From Roseomonas nitratireducens (lineage in GTDB: Bacteria; Pseudomonadota; Alphaproteobacteria; Acetobacterales; Acetobacteraceae), in contig NZ_JAGIYZ010000022.1 in NCBI RefSeq assembly GCF_017813355.1, positions 1-64,000 on the forward strand: 64,000 bases of DNA. Reading direction: 5' to 3'. Numbering within the stretch: the first letter of the stretch is position 1; each line of letters starts with the position of its first letter. Positions 1 to 9,860 of the stretch are shown one piece after another. The position numbers and the translations under genes were made by a program. The notes below the pieces were generated by a model. The model worked only from the letters and a program-made list of their open reading frames with translations. It made no database searches and was not told where the DNA came from.

Positions 1-263
1 TTGCGCGGCGGCGGCGGGCGGCGCGTCGCGGGTACGGGGGCGGGCGCGACGGCGACCGCGGGCGCGCCCTGGCGGGCAGCCGCGCGGGCCTCGAGCGTCT
101 CGAGCCGGCGCCGCATCTCGTCGAGCTGGCGGCGCAACTCGGCGATGGTCGCCGCGTCGTCCGCGGCGCCCTGCGCGCGCGCCGGCGCCGCGACGCCGGA
201 CAGGAGCATCAGCGTGGCGGCCAATGCCGCGGAGGCGCCCGCCACGCGCGATGAACCGACCAT
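1..263 (-). CDS. Porin-like outer membrane protein, N-terminal part (cut by window edge)
   Basis: The first 87 residues of a gene running off the left edge; they are read on the minus strand from an ATG at 263. Residues 1-30 form a signal peptide ending in a PARA/Q-type cleavage site. Residues about 37-62 form a charged heptad segment (AELRRQLDEMRRRLETLEA), followed by a Pro/Ala-rich linker. A signal peptide plus a short coiled coil and linker is the usual start of trimeric phosphate/carbohydrate-selective porins of alphaproteobacteria, where the coiled coil sits in the periplasm and the missing C-terminal part forms the barrel. No barrel sequence is visible here, so porin is an inference; another coiled-coil periplasmic protein is possible. 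It is divergent from the patatin gene across a 238-bp gap. Confidence 0.6.
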   Translation of the reverse strand, partial: MVGSSRVAGASAALAATLMLLSGVAAPARAQGAADDAATIAELRRQLDEMRRRLETLEARAAARQGAPAVAVAPAPVPATRRPPPPR

Positions 264-501
264 GCCACCCTCGCTGCGCGTTGTCCGTCGCCAAGCCTGA
301 CCGAGCCCCGGCGGGCGCGGAACACGGCGCGATGAGCAACCCATTCCGGCCTTGTGCGCTGCGTCCCGCCCCTGCCCCGCACGTCCTTGCCGGGTGCGGC
401 CCGGTGGCGAAGCACTCGCTCTCCTGGGCGCGAGGCTCTATTGTGCAGCGCACACAAAGCCGACCCCCGCGCCTCCGGCCGGGGCGACGAGGGAATCCGA
501 C

Positions 502-1548
502 ATGGCCAGCCGCCCCCCCCGCAACGCCCCCCGCCCCAATCCGCTGCTCATCGACCTGGCGCTGCAGGGCGGCGGCAGCCATGGCGCCTTCACCTGGGGC
601 GTGCTCGACCGGCTGCTCGAGGAGGAGTGGCTCGAGATCGAGGCCATCTCCGGCACCTCGGCCGGCGCGATGAACGCGGCGGTGTTCGCCTCGGGCTATG
701 CGACCGGCGGGCGGGACGGCGCGAAGCAGGCGCTCGAGGCGTTCTGGCGACGCGTCTCGCGCGCCGCCGCCTTCAGCCCTTTCCAGCGCTCGCCGCTCGA
801 CGTCGCGCTGGGGCGCTGGTCGCTCGACCATTCGCCGATCTTCGTCGCGCTGGACGTGCTCTCGCGCGTCTATTCGCCCTATGAGCTCGCGCCCTGGGCG
901 ACCAACCCGCTCGGCGAGGTGCTCGCGGACAGCGTGGATTTCGTCGCCGTCGCGGCCGGGCCGGTGAAGCTGTTCATCACCGCGACCAATGTGCGCACGG
1001 GGCGCGGGCGCGTCTTCCGCAATCCGGAACTCTCGCCGGACGTGCTGCTCGCCTCGGCCTGCCTGCCGACGATGTTCCAGGCGGTGGAGATCGAGGGCGA
1101 GGCCTATTGGGACGGCGGCTATGGCGGCAACCCGACCATGACGCCGCTGATCCGCGAATGCGCCTCTGACGACACGATCATCGTGCCGATCAACCCGATC
1201 GAGCGGCCGGGCACCCCGCGGACGGCGCGGGAGATCATGAACCGGCTCAACGAGGTCTCCTTCAACGCGACCCTGCTGAAGGAGCTGAAGATGATCGCGC
1301 TGCTGCGCCAGACCGACGTGCAGCACACCGCCGAATGCCAGGGCTGGGCGCGCAACCGGGTGCACTTCGTGCGCAACGACGTCATGGTGACGCTTGGCTA
1401 TTCCTCGAAGCTGAACGCGGAGTGGGACTTCCTCGCGATGCTGCATGCCGAGGGGCGCAAATCGGCCGACGCGTTCCTCGCCGACCATGCGGACGACCTC
1501 GGCAAGCGCTCGACCGCGCCGATCGAGAAGCTGCTGGAGGACATGTGA
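502..1548 (+). CDS. Patatin-like phospholipase family protein (RssA-like)
   Basis: A 348-residue serine acyl hydrolase of the patatin family, probably cleaving acyl chains from phospholipids or neutral lipids. The oxyanion loop GGGSHG is at residues 23-28, the nucleophile elbow GTSAG has Ser53, and the catalytic Asp204 lies in WDGG; together these give the Ser-Asp dyad. No signal peptide is seen, so it is likely cytoplasmic or membrane-associated. An upstream in-frame ATG at 352 exists, but the patatin domain begins right after the ATG at 502, which is the better start. The GntP-type permease gene follows after only 3 bp, so the two are probably co-transcribed; the link between them is unknown. 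Confidence 0.9.
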   Translation: MASRPPRNAPRPNPLLIDLALQGGGSHGAFTWGVLDRLLEEEWLEIEAISGTSAGAMNAAVFASGYATGGRDGAKQALEAFWRRVSRAAAFSPFQRSPLDVALGRWSLDHSPIFVALDVLSRVYSPYELAPWATNPLGEVLADSVDFVAVAAGPVKLFITATNVRTGRGRVFRNPELSPDVLLASACLPTMFQAVEIEGEAYWDGGYGGNPTMTPLIRECASDDTIIVPINPIERPGTPRTAREIMNRLNEVSFNATLLKELKMIALLRQTDVQHTAECQGWARNRVHFVRNDVMVTLGYSSKLNAEWDFLAMLHAEGRKSADAFLADHADDLGKRSTAPIEKLLEDM

Positions 1549-1551
1549 CCG

Positions 1552-3006
1552 ATGGGCCTGCTCGGAATCCTCGCCGGCCTCTCGCTGCTCGTCTGGCTGG
1601 CCTACCGGGGCTGGTCGGTGCTGCTGCTCGCTCCCGCCGCGGCGCTCATCGCGGCGGCGTTCTCCGGCGAGCCGCTGCTGGCCCATTGGACGCAGACCTT
1701 CATGGGCAGCGCGGGGCGCTTCGTCGCGCAGTTCTTCCCGCTGTTCCTGCTGGGCGCGCTGTTCGGCAAGCTGATGGAGGACAGCGGTTCGGTGAACGCC
1801 ATCGCCGACTACATGACCGAGAAGCTCGGCGCGGAGCGCGCGGTGCTGGCGGTGGTGCTGGCCGGGGCCATCGTGACCTATGGCGGCGTCAGCCTGTTTG
1901 TCGCCTATTTCGTGCTCGCGCCCATGGCGACCGCGCTGTTCCGCCGGGCGGACATCCCCCGCCGGCTGATGCCGGCCGCGATCATCGTCGGGTCATCCAC
2001 CTTCACCATGTCGGCGCTGCCGGGAACGCCGGCCATCCCGAACACCATCCCGATGCCCTTCTTCGGCACCACGCCCTTCGCGGCGCCGGGGCTCGGCATC
2101 ATCGCCTCGGCGATCATGCTCGGCATCGGCCTGTGGTGGCTCGGACGGGCGGAAGCGCGCGCGCGCTTGGCCGGCGAGGGCTTCGGCGATGAGCGGCCAC
2201 CCACGGCGGACACCGCGGTGGACGATCCGCTGATCCGCGAGCGCGCGGTCACGGCCCGCGAATTCGACCCGGCGGAACTCCATCGCAGTTCCGAGGCACA
2301 GGACCGTCCGGGCATCGTCGTCGCCGCCGCGCCGCTGGTCGTCGTGGTGATCGTGAACCTGCTGATGTCCTTCGCCGTGCTGCCGAACATCGACGCGTCC
2401 TTCCTGGCGGAACCGCGCTGGGGCGGGACGACGCTGTCCGCCGTCGCCGGCGTCTGGGCGGTGGCGACCGCGCTCGCCGCGGCGATCGCGACGCTGCTCG
2501 CGGTCAACGGCCGGCGCATCCCCTCGCTCCGCGCGACGATGGATGCGGGTGCCAATGCCGCCGTGCTGCCGATCTTCAGCGTGGCGAGCCTGGTCGGCTT
2601 CGGCGCCGTCGTCGCCGCCATGCCGGCCTTCGACGCGGTGCGCGACTGGGTGCTCGGCATCGGCGGCGGGCCGCTCGTCTCGCTCGCGGTCGCGACCAAC
2701 GTGCTGGCGGCGCTGACGGGGTCGGCCTCGGGCGGGCTGACCATCGCGCTCGAGGCGCTGGGCCCGACCTTCATGGCGATCGCCGCCGCGCAGTCGATCG
2801 ACCCCGGGCTGCTGCACCGGATCGCAGTGATCGGCGCGGGGACGCTCGATATCCTCCCGCACAACGGCGCCGTCATCACCCTGCTCGCGGTTTGCGGCTG
2901 CACGCACCGGGAAAGCTACATGGACATCGTCGTGGTGGGCATCGGCGGATCGCTCGCGGCCCTCGTCGCGGTCGTGCTGATCGGCGGGATGGTCGGGTCC
3001 TTCTGA
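1552..3006 (+). CDS. GntP family permease
   Basis: A 484-residue integral membrane protein with about 12 hydrophobic segments. The overall plan, including the conserved stretches FFPLFLLGALFGKLMED and ALPGTPAIPNTIP in the first half and LTGSASGGLTIALEALG near the C-terminus, matches the GntP/gluconate permease family, which imports sugar acids or short hydroxy acids with protons. A hydrophilic cytoplasmic loop of about 60 residues (roughly 200-260) separates the halves. The substrate cannot be read from sequence; family members carry gluconate, D-glycerate or hydroxybutyrate-type acids. The gene lies 3 bp behind the patatin gene and is convergent with the AI-2E-family gene. Confidence 0.83.
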   Translation: MGLLGILAGLSLLVWLAYRGWSVLLLAPAAALIAAAFSGEPLLAHWTQTFMGSAGRFVAQFFPLFLLGALFGKLMEDSGSVNAIADYMTEKLGAERAVLAVVLAGAIVTYGGVSLFVAYFVLAPMATALFRRADIPRRLMPAAIIVGSSTFTMSALPGTPAIPNTIPMPFFGTTPFAAPGLGIIASAIMLGIGLWWLGRAEARARLAGEGFGDERPPTADTAVDDPLIRERAVTAREFDPAELHRSSEAQDRPGIVVAAAPLVVVVIVNLLMSFAVLPNIDASFLAEPRWGGTTLSAVAGVWAVATALAAAIATLLAVNGRRIPSLRATMDAGANAAVLPIFSVASLVGFGAVVAAMPAFDAVRDWVLGIGGGPLVSLAVATNVLAALTGSASGGLTIALEALGPTFMAIAAAQSIDPGLLHRIAVIGAGTLDILPHNGAVITLLAVCGCTHRESYMDIVVVGIGGSLAALVAVVLIGGMVGSF

Positions 3007-3020
3007 TGCGCCGGGCGCGG

Positions 3021-4052
3021 TCAGCCGGGGTCCGGATGGCGGCCCGACAGCAGGCGCGCCACCCAGGCGCCGCCGGGGAACTGCTCGCAGATCGTCAGGG
3101 CCGCGATCAGCACCGGCACGCCGATGAAGGCGCCGGGCACACCCCAGAGGAAGGCGCCGAAGAACACCGCCGCGAGCACCATGAAGGGGGAGACCGTCAG
3201 CTGCCGCCCCGCCAGCCGCGGTTCGAGGTAGGAGCCGATCAGGAACTGGATCACCTGCAGCGCGGCGAAGATCGTCGCCACCGCCTGCCAGGATCCGAAC
3301 TGCAGCAGCCCGACCAGCGTCGGGAAGACGGTCGCGACGAGCGGGCCGATGAAGGGGATATAGTTCAGCACGAAGGCGATCACGCCCCATTCGGCCGCGA
3401 GGTCGAGCCCCATGAAGCGCGCGAAGGCGTAGACGAACACGCCCGTCAGCACGCTGGCGAAGCTGCGGACCAGCATGTAGGCGCGCAGCTTCGCCGCACT
3501 CGCGGCCAGGCCCGCCAGCACCCGCCGCGCCGCCGGATAGGCTTCGAGCCCTGCGAGCTGCGCGGCCGCCGGCCGCACTTCCAGCAGCCCGAGGATGACG
3601 AAGACCACCGTCACCACCACGAAGCTGACGATGCCCTGGAGTTGCGCGAGCACCCCCTGGGCGAGCCGCACGAGCCAGCGCACGTCGAACTGGTCCGACA
3701 TGACGCCCGCCGCGGCGATGCCCTGCGATTCCAGCCAGGCAATCTTCGCCGCGTACAGGGATTGCAGCTGCCCGGCATTGGCCAGGACCCACTGCGCGAC
3801 GCGGCCGAAGGCCCAGACGATGCCGTAGGCGAGGCCAGCCAGGACGGCGAGCGAGACGAGCACCGTGCCGATCAGCGCGATCCCCGCCGGGATACGGTCC
3901 TGCGCGGCCCGCTGCAGCGGCCAGACCAGCGCGATGACGAACAGCGCGAAGGCGACCGGCGCGAAGATCGCCTGCGCCGCCTGCAGCGCCGCACCGACGA
4001 GCACGGCGGCGCAGAGGCCCAGCAGCACGCGCCCGCCACCTTCGATCATCAT
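3021..4052 (-). CDS. AI-2E family transporter (PerM/YdiK-like)
   Basis: A 343-residue membrane protein with the layout of this family: two paired N-terminal transmembrane segments, a long amphipathic central region, then a cluster of C-terminal hydrophobic segments containing the hallmark stretch NYIPFIGPLVATVFP at about two thirds of the length and GVPGAFIGVPV near the end. The family was named for E. coli TqsA, an AI-2 exporter, but most members have unknown substrates and some act as cation/proton antiporters. The first two codons are both ATG, so the start may be 3 bp shorter. It diverges from the alpha/beta hydrolase gene across 68 bp. Confidence 0.88.
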   Translation of the reverse strand: MMIEGGGRVLLGLCAAVLVGAALQAAQAIFAPVAFALFVIALVWPLQRAAQDRIPAGIALIGTVLVSLAVLAGLAYGIVWAFGRVAQWVLANAGQLQSLYAAKIAWLESQGIAAAGVMSDQFDVRWLVRLAQGVLAQLQGIVSFVVVTVVFVILGLLEVRPAAAQLAGLEAYPAARRVLAGLAASAAKLRAYMLVRSFASVLTGVFVYAFARFMGLDLAAEWGVIAFVLNYIPFIGPLVATVFPTLVGLLQFGSWQAVATIFAALQVIQFLIGSYLEPRLAGRQLTVSPFMVLAAVFFGAFLWGVPGAFIGVPVLIAALTICEQFPGGAWVARLLSGRHPDPG

Positions 4053-4120
4053 GCCTCGCCATCCCGACCCATGCGCGCCAGCCTGGGTCGGCGTCCTTCA
4101 TGGCGCAAGGGGAAGGCGGC

Positions 4121-5575
4121 ATGATCCGCTTCACACGCCGCTGGCTTCTCCGCGCGGTCGGTGCGCTCGCCCTGCTGGTCGCGCTCGGGCTCGGCGTGCG
4201 CACCTGGGACCTGCAGCGCGGCCCGCCGCTCGGGCCCTGGCACACCGTCGTGCCGCCGGAACTCCCGCCCGAGGCGCTGGACCGCGCCGACTGGACGCGC
4301 TGGCTGGCCGCCGAGACGGAGGCCATGGCCACCGTGCGGCGCGAGGTGACGGACGCGCTGGAACCGCAGGAACAAGTCGCGCTGAACCGCTACTTCGCCG
4401 GCAGCCCGATGCACCCGGCGCGCTTCGCGCAGGACTGGAACCGATCCTTCATCCTGATGCCGCAGGGCACCCCGCGCGGCGGCGCCGTCCTGCTGCACGG
4501 GCTGACCGACACGCCCTATTCGGTCCGCCACCTGGCCGAGGCCTATCGCGCCCGCGGCTTCGTCGCCGTCGCGATCCGCCTGCCCGGCCACGGCACCGTT
4601 CCCGCAGGCCTGACGCGCGCGGCGTGGGAGGACTGGATGGCCGCGACGCGGCTCGCGGTTCGGGAGGCGCGGGCCCGCGCCGGCGAAGGACGGCCGCTGC
4701 ACCTGGTGGGCTATTCGAATGGCGGCGCGCTGGCGATGAAATACGCGCTCGACGCGATCGAGGACGCGGCGCTGCCGCGCGCCGAGCGCGTCGTGTTGGT
4801 TTCGCCGATGATCGGCGTGACGGCCTTCGCGCGCTTCGCCGGGATCGCGGCGCTGCCCGCGCTGCTGCCGCGCTTCGCCAAGACCGCCTGGCTCGACCTG
4901 CAGCCCGAGTTCAATCCGTTCAAGTACAATTCCTTCCCGGTCAACGCCGCGCGCCAGACGCACCGGCTGACGGCGGCGCTGCAGGCGCAGATCGACCGGC
5001 TGGCGGTCGCGGGCCGGCTTGGCGCGCTGCCGCCGGTGCTGACCTTCCAGTCGGTGGCGGACGCGACCGTCTCCACCCCCGCGGTGCTCTCCGCGCTCTA
5101 TGCGCGCCTGCCGGACAATGGCAGCGAGGTGGTGCTGTTCGACCTGAACCGCGGCGCGGGATTCGGGCCGCTGTTCAACGCCGGCGCCTATGCGGCGCTG
5201 GAACGTCTCGTGCCGCCGGCGCCACGCGCCTATGCCCTGACCGTGGTGTCGGATGCGCAGGGGTCCGTCCAGGCGCGCCGCAGCGCGGCCGGCGCGCTGG
5301 ACGAAACCGTCCAGCCGCTCGACGAGACATGGCCGCGCGGCGTCTTCTCCCTCTCCCACATCGCCCTGCCCTTCCCGCTGAACGACGGGCTCTATGGGCT
5401 GGAGCCCGATCCGGCGGAGGATTTCGGCGTGCGGCTCGGTGAGGTCGCCATCCGCGGCGAGCGGGGGGTGCTGGCGATCGGGCTCGACGCGGCGGCGCGG
5501 CTGACCTCGAACCCGTTCTTTCCCTTCATGCTCGAGCGCGTCGTCGCGCCGCTCGACGCCGCGGCGCTGCGATGA
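4121..5575 (+). CDS. Membrane-anchored alpha/beta hydrolase
   Basis: A 484-residue hydrolase. The ATG at 4121 is preferred over the one at 4100 because it follows a good AAGGGGAAGG ribosome site and puts the hydrophobic segment LLRAVGALALLVALGL directly at the N-terminus as a signal anchor. The fold is recognisable from the oxyanion motif LLHGLTDTPYS, the strand-turn RLPGHGT and the nucleophile elbow GYSNGG with Ser199. The catalytic domain is probably periplasmic or membrane-facing. Carboxylesterase or lipase activity is likely; the substrate is unknown. The C-terminal 150 residues have no motif I recognise. Confidence 0.82.
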   Translation: MIRFTRRWLLRAVGALALLVALGLGVRTWDLQRGPPLGPWHTVVPPELPPEALDRADWTRWLAAETEAMATVRREVTDALEPQEQVALNRYFAGSPMHPARFAQDWNRSFILMPQGTPRGGAVLLHGLTDTPYSVRHLAEAYRARGFVAVAIRLPGHGTVPAGLTRAAWEDWMAATRLAVREARARAGEGRPLHLVGYSNGGALAMKYALDAIEDAALPRAERVVLVSPMIGVTAFARFAGIAALPALLPRFAKTAWLDLQPEFNPFKYNSFPVNAARQTHRLTAALQAQIDRLAVAGRLGALPPVLTFQSVADATVSTPAVLSALYARLPDNGSEVVLFDLNRGAGFGPLFNAGAYAALERLVPPAPRAYALTVVSDAQGSVQARRSAAGALDETVQPLDETWPRGVFSLSHIALPFPLNDGLYGLEPDPAEDFGVRLGEVAIRGERGVLAIGLDAAARLTSNPFFPFMLERVVAPLDAAALR

Positions 5576-5726
5576 GCGGGCTGAGACGCCCCGGGCAGGG
5601 ATGGGACGCCCGGCACATCGCGCGCCCGGCCCCGCCGCCTGAGTCTCGGGCACAAACGAATTCCGGCGCGCGCGCTTCGCCGGCCATGATCGCATCACCC
5701 ACCCTCGGACGGACCGGCCGCACGCC

Positions 5727-6806
5727 ATGACGATCCAGACGCTCCGCCTCGCCGCCCTCGTCCTGCCCGTGATGCTGGCCGCCTGCGACGGGGGGCCACC
5801 CCCCGCCCCGCCCGAGATCCGGCCCGTGCGCGTGGTGACGGTCGAGCGCGCGGCGGAAGGGGAGATCGTGTCCCTGACCGGCACGGTGCAGGCGGAGAAC
5901 GAGGTGAACCTCGCCTTCCGCATCGATGGCCGCATGGTGGAACGCCTGGTCAATGTCGGCGACCAGGTGCGCGCCGGGCAGGTGGTGGCGCGGCTCAACC
6001 GCGACAACGAGACGAACAACCTGCGCGCCGCGCGCGCTTCCCTCGCCGCCGCGCGCGCCCAGCTGACCGAGGCGCAGAACAACTACTGGCGGCAATCCGA
6101 GCTGCTGCGCGACGGCTGGACCACCCGCGTGCGCTACGACCAGGCGGCGCAGACGCGCCAATCGGCGCAGTCGGCCGTCGATGCGGCCGAGGCGCAGGTC
6201 GGCATCGCCGAGACGCGGCTGTCCTACACCGAGCTCGTCAGCGACGTGACGGGCCGCGTCACCGCCCGCGGCGCCGAGCCGGGGGAGGTCGTGCAGCCGG
6301 GCCGCATGGTCGTCCAGGTCGCGCGCGACGAGGGGCGCGACGCGGTCTTCGACGTGCCGGCGGCGATCAAGGACCAGGCACCGGCCAATCCGTTGATCGA
6401 GGTCGTGCTCGCCACCGACGCCGCCGTGCGCGCGAATGGCCGCGTGCGGGAGGTAGCACCCCGCGCCGACGCCGCGACCGGCACCTTCCAGGTGCGCGTG
6501 GGCCTGGCCGACCCGCCGCCCGGGATGCGCCTGGGTGCCACGGTCACCGGCCGGATGCGCCTGGGCAATACGGGCGGCTACAGCATCCCGGCCTCGGCGC
6601 TGACGCGCGCCGATCGCGCGCCGGCGGTCTGGGTGGTGAATCCGGCCGACCAGACGGTCGCGCTGCGGACGGTGGAGCTGCTGCGCCATGACCCCGCGCA
6701 TGTGGTCGTCTCGACCGGCCTCGCCGCGGGCGACATCGTGGTCACGGCGGGGGTGCAGGCGCTGCGGCCGGGGCAGAAGGTGCGGCTGCTCGGGGCCACC
6801 CGATGA
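5727..6806 (+). CDS. RND efflux transporter periplasmic adaptor (lipoprotein)
   Basis: A 359-residue membrane fusion protein of the HlyD/AcrA group. It starts with a lipoprotein signal ending in LAAC (Cys20), so it should be anchored in the outer leaflet of the inner membrane. The order is the usual one: barrel-sandwich strand with FRIDGRMVERLVNVGDQVRAGQ, an alpha-hairpin rich in Ala/Arg/Gln (about residues 90-160), the returning lipoyl half, a beta-barrel and a C-terminal membrane-proximal domain. Its stop overlaps the start of the RND pump gene by 4 bp, so they form one operon. No TolC-type outer membrane partner is encoded in the window. Confidence 0.93.
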   Translation: MTIQTLRLAALVLPVMLAACDGGPPPAPPEIRPVRVVTVERAAEGEIVSLTGTVQAENEVNLAFRIDGRMVERLVNVGDQVRAGQVVARLNRDNETNNLRAARASLAAARAQLTEAQNNYWRQSELLRDGWTTRVRYDQAAQTRQSAQSAVDAAEAQVGIAETRLSYTELVSDVTGRVTARGAEPGEVVQPGRMVVQVARDEGRDAVFDVPAAIKDQAPANPLIEVVLATDAAVRANGRVREVAPRADAATGTFQVRVGLADPPPGMRLGATVTGRMRLGNTGGYSIPASALTRADRAPAVWVVNPADQTVALRTVELLRHDPAHVVVSTGLAAGDIVVTAGVQALRPGQKVRLLGATR

Positions 6807-9800
6807 TCGGCCCGAACCTCTCGGAATGGGCGATCGGGCGGCGCTCCCTCGTCGTCTACTTCATGATCGTCGCGCTGGTCGCGGGCAGCTTCGCCTTCGT
6901 GAAGCTCGGCCGGAACGAGGACCCCGCCTTCACCTTCCGCACCATGGTGGTCTCCGCGGTCTGGCCGGGCGCCACGATCGAGGAGACGCTGCTGCAGGTG
7001 ACCGAGCGGCTCGAGCGCACGTTGCAGGAGACGCCAAACCTCGACCGGCTGCGCTCCTACACCGTGCCCGGGCAGACGACGATCTTCGTGGACCTCAAGG
7101 GCACCACGCCGCCCGCGGTGGTGCCGGACATGTGGTACCAGGTGCGCCGGCGCGTCGCCGACATGCGCCACACCATGCCCCAGGGCGTCGTCGGGCCGTT
7201 CTTCAACGACGATTTCGGCGACACCTTCGGCATCATCTACGGCTTCACGGCGGACGGCTTCACCCAGCGCGAGCTGCGCGACTTCGTCGAGGCGGCGCGG
7301 TCCCGCCTGCTGCTGGTGCCCGACGTCTCCAAGGTCGAGATCCTGGGCGCGCAGGATGAGCGGATCTTCATCGAATTCTCCCTCGAGCGCCTGGCCGGCC
7401 TCGGGCTGAACTATCCGGCGCTGGTCTCGGCGCTCCAGGCGCAGAACCTCGTCCGCCCCGCCGGCGTGGTCGAGACCGGGCAGGAACGCCTCCTGCTGCG
7501 CGTCTCCGGCGCCTTCGAGACCGAGCAGGACATCCTGAACGTCAATTTCGTGCTGGGCCCGCGCGTATTCCGCCTCGGCGACATCGCCGAGGTGCGCCGC
7601 GGCTTCGCCGACCCGCCCCAGCCCATGTTCCGCGTCAACGGGCAGGAGGCGATCGGGCTCGCCGTCGCGATGCGCGAGGCCGGCGACATCCTGGCCCTGG
7701 GGCGCAACATCAAGGCGGAGATGGACCGGATCCGCGCGGACCTTCCTGTCGGCATCGAGCCCATCCTCGTCGCCGACCAGTCGGTGACGGTGGACGAGGC
7801 GATCGGCGACTTCATGGAAAGCCTGTGGCAGGCGATCCTGATCATCATGGCGGCGTCGTTCATCGCGCTGGGCATCCGCCCGGGGGCGGTGGTGGCGCTG
7901 TCCATCCCGCTGACGCTCGCCATCGTCTTCCCGCTCATGTCGCTCGTCGGCATCGATCTCCAGCGCATCTCGCTCGGCGCGCTGATCATCGCGCTGACGC
8001 TGCTCGTCGACGATGCGATGACGACGATCGACGCGATGATAAGGCGCCTGGGCGCGGGGGATTCGAAGGAGGCGGCGGCGACCTTCGCCTATCGCACCCT
8101 GGCATCGTCGATGCTGACGGGCACGCTGGTGACCATCGCGGGTTTCGTGCCGATCGGCTTCGCGCGGAGTTCCGCCGGCGAATACACCTTCTCGATCTTC
8201 GCGGTGGTGGCGATCGCGCTGCTCGTCTCCTGGTTCGTCGCCGTGATCTTCGCGCCGCTGCTCGGCATGGCGATGCTGAAGCGGCCCGCGCAGGCCGAAA
8301 GCGCCGAGCCCGGCGCGGTGCTGCGCGCCTATACCCGCTTCCTGACCTTCGCGATGCGGGCACGCTGGGTGACGATCGGCTTCACCGTCGCGATGTTCGC
8401 CGCCGCGGTCTTCGCCATGCAGTTCGTGCCGCGGCAGTTCTTCCCCTCCTCCGACCGCACCGAGCTTCTGGTCGAGGTGACGCTGCCGCAGAACGCCTCG
8501 ATCTTCGCCAGCGAGGAGGCGTCACGCCGCCTGGATGCCGTGCTCGCGCAGGATCCGGACGTCGCGCGCTGGAGCACCTATGTCGGCCGCGGCGCGATCC
8601 GCTTCTACCTGCCGCTGAACGTCCAGCTCGCCCTGCCCTTCTTCTCCCAGGCGGTGGTGGTGGCGAAGGACCTGCCGGGGCGGGAACGCCTGCAGCGAAG
8701 GCTCGAGACGCTGCTCGCCGAGCAGTTCCCCGCCGCCGTCGCGCGCGTCTATCCGCTCGAGCTCGGCCCGCCCGTGGGCTGGCCGCTGCAGTACCGCGTG
8801 AACGGGCCTGACATAGAGAGGGTGCGCGAGATCGCGCAGGACGTCGCGAAGCTGCTGGCCGAGACGCCCGGCACGCGGCACGTGCATTTCGACTGGATGG
8901 AACCCGCCCGCCAGCTGCGCCTGGTGGTGGACCAGGACGAGGCCCGCCGCCTCGGCCTCTCCTCCGCCCAGGTCGCGGCGACGCTGAACGCGGCGGTGAC
9001 GGGCACGACGGTCACGCAGGTTCGCGACGACATCTACCTGATCAACGTCGTCGCGCGCGCCACCGCGGAACAGCGCCTGTCGCTCGAGACGCTGCGCTCG
9101 ATCCAGGTGCCGCTGCCGGGCGGGCGCACGGTGCCGCTCGCGCAGCTCGCCCGCTTCGAGCACGCGCAGGAATACCCGCTGGTCTGGCGCCGCGACCGGG
9201 TGCCCACGCTCACGGTCCGGGCGGACGTCAATCCGGGCGTGCTGCCCGATTCCGCCGTCGCGGCGCTCGCGCCGCGCATCGCGGCGCTGAATGCGACGCT
9301 CGAGCGGCCCTATCGCGTCGACCTCGGCGGCATCGCGGAGGAAAGCGCCTACAGCCAGGCGAGCGTCATGGCGGTCGTGCCGGTCATGCTCGCGCTGATG
9401 CTGACCCTGCTGATGTTCCAGCTCGGCTCCTTCCGCCGGCTGTTCCTGGTGCTGGCGCTGTTGCCGCTCGGGATCATCGGCGTGGTGCTCGCGCTGCTCG
9501 TCTTCAACCGGCCGCTCGGCTTCGTCGCGATCCTCGGCATCCTCTCCCTGCTGGGCATGATCGCGAAGAACGCCGTCATCCTGATCATGCAGATCGAAAG
9601 CGACCGGGCGGAAGGCAAGGAGGTCTGGGATGCGGTGATCGCCGCCGCCTCCTCCCGCCTCCGGCCGATGATGCTGACGGCGATCTCGACGGTGCTGGGC
9701 CTCATTCCCATCGCGCCGACGGTGTTCTGGGGGCCGATGGCCTTCGCCATCATGGGCGGGCTGGCGGTGGCGACGCTGCTGACGCTCGTGTTCCTGCCGA

Positions 9801-9859
9801 CACTGTATGTCACGGTCTTCGGCGGCCGGCCGCCACGGGCCGCGCCCGCGCGTGCCTGA
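6803..9859 (+). CDS. Efflux RND transporter permease subunit
   Basis: A 1018-residue RND pump of the inner membrane, driven by the proton gradient, working with the adaptor encoded just upstream. The length and arrangement are typical: TM1, a large periplasmic domain, TM2-6, a linker, TM7, a second large periplasmic domain and TM8-12. The TM4 region carries the proton-relay acidic pair in LLVDDAMTTIDAM. The sequence resembles the AcrB/MexF-related pumps found in gene pairs without their own TolC partner; the substrate is unknown. The ATGA overlap with the adaptor gene and the 1-bp gap to the mrpE-like gene suggest a transcript that runs into the antiporter cluster. Confidence 0.94.
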   Translation: MIGPNLSEWAIGRRSLVVYFMIVALVAGSFAFVKLGRNEDPAFTFRTMVVSAVWPGATIEETLLQVTERLERTLQETPNLDRLRSYTVPGQTTIFVDLKGTTPPAVVPDMWYQVRRRVADMRHTMPQGVVGPFFNDDFGDTFGIIYGFTADGFTQRELRDFVEAARSRLLLVPDVSKVEILGAQDERIFIEFSLERLAGLGLNYPALVSALQAQNLVRPAGVVETGQERLLLRVSGAFETEQDILNVNFVLGPRVFRLGDIAEVRRGFADPPQPMFRVNGQEAIGLAVAMREAGDILALGRNIKAEMDRIRADLPVGIEPILVADQSVTVDEAIGDFMESLWQAILIIMAASFIALGIRPGAVVALSIPLTLAIVFPLMSLVGIDLQRISLGALIIALTLLVDDAMTTIDAMIRRLGAGDSKEAAATFAYRTLASSMLTGTLVTIAGFVPIGFARSSAGEYTFSIFAVVAIALLVSWFVAVIFAPLLGMAMLKRPAQAESAEPGAVLRAYTRFLTFAMRARWVTIGFTVAMFAAAVFAMQFVPRQFFPSSDRTELLVEVTLPQNASIFASEEASRRLDAVLAQDPDVARWSTYVGRGAIRFYLPLNVQLALPFFSQAVVVAKDLPGRERLQRRLETLLAEQFPAAVARVYPLELGPPVGWPLQYRVNGPDIERVREIAQDVAKLLAETPGTRHVHFDWMEPARQLRLVVDQDEARRLGLSSAQVAATLNAAVTGTTVTQVRDDIYLINVVARATAEQRLSLETLRSIQVPLPGGRTVPLAQLARFEHAQEYPLVWRRDRVPTLTVRADVNPGVLPDSAVAALAPRIAALNATLERPYRVDLGGIAEESAYSQASVMAVVPVMLALMLTLLMFQLGSFRRLFLVLALLPLGIIGVVLALLVFNRPLGFVAILGILSLLGMIAKNAVILIMQIESDRAEGKEVWDAVIAAASSRLRPMMLTAISTVLGLIPIAPTVFWGPMAFAIMGGLAVATLLTLVFLPTLYVTVFGGRPPRAAPARA

Positions 9860-9860
9860 G

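Noticed and set aside
1993-4332. Minus-strand 779-codon frame over the GntP and AI-2E genes
   Set aside because: It is a mirror frame in GC-rich DNA. It reads Arg/Gly/Asp-rich low-complexity protein, and the real genes in this region have clear family motifs.
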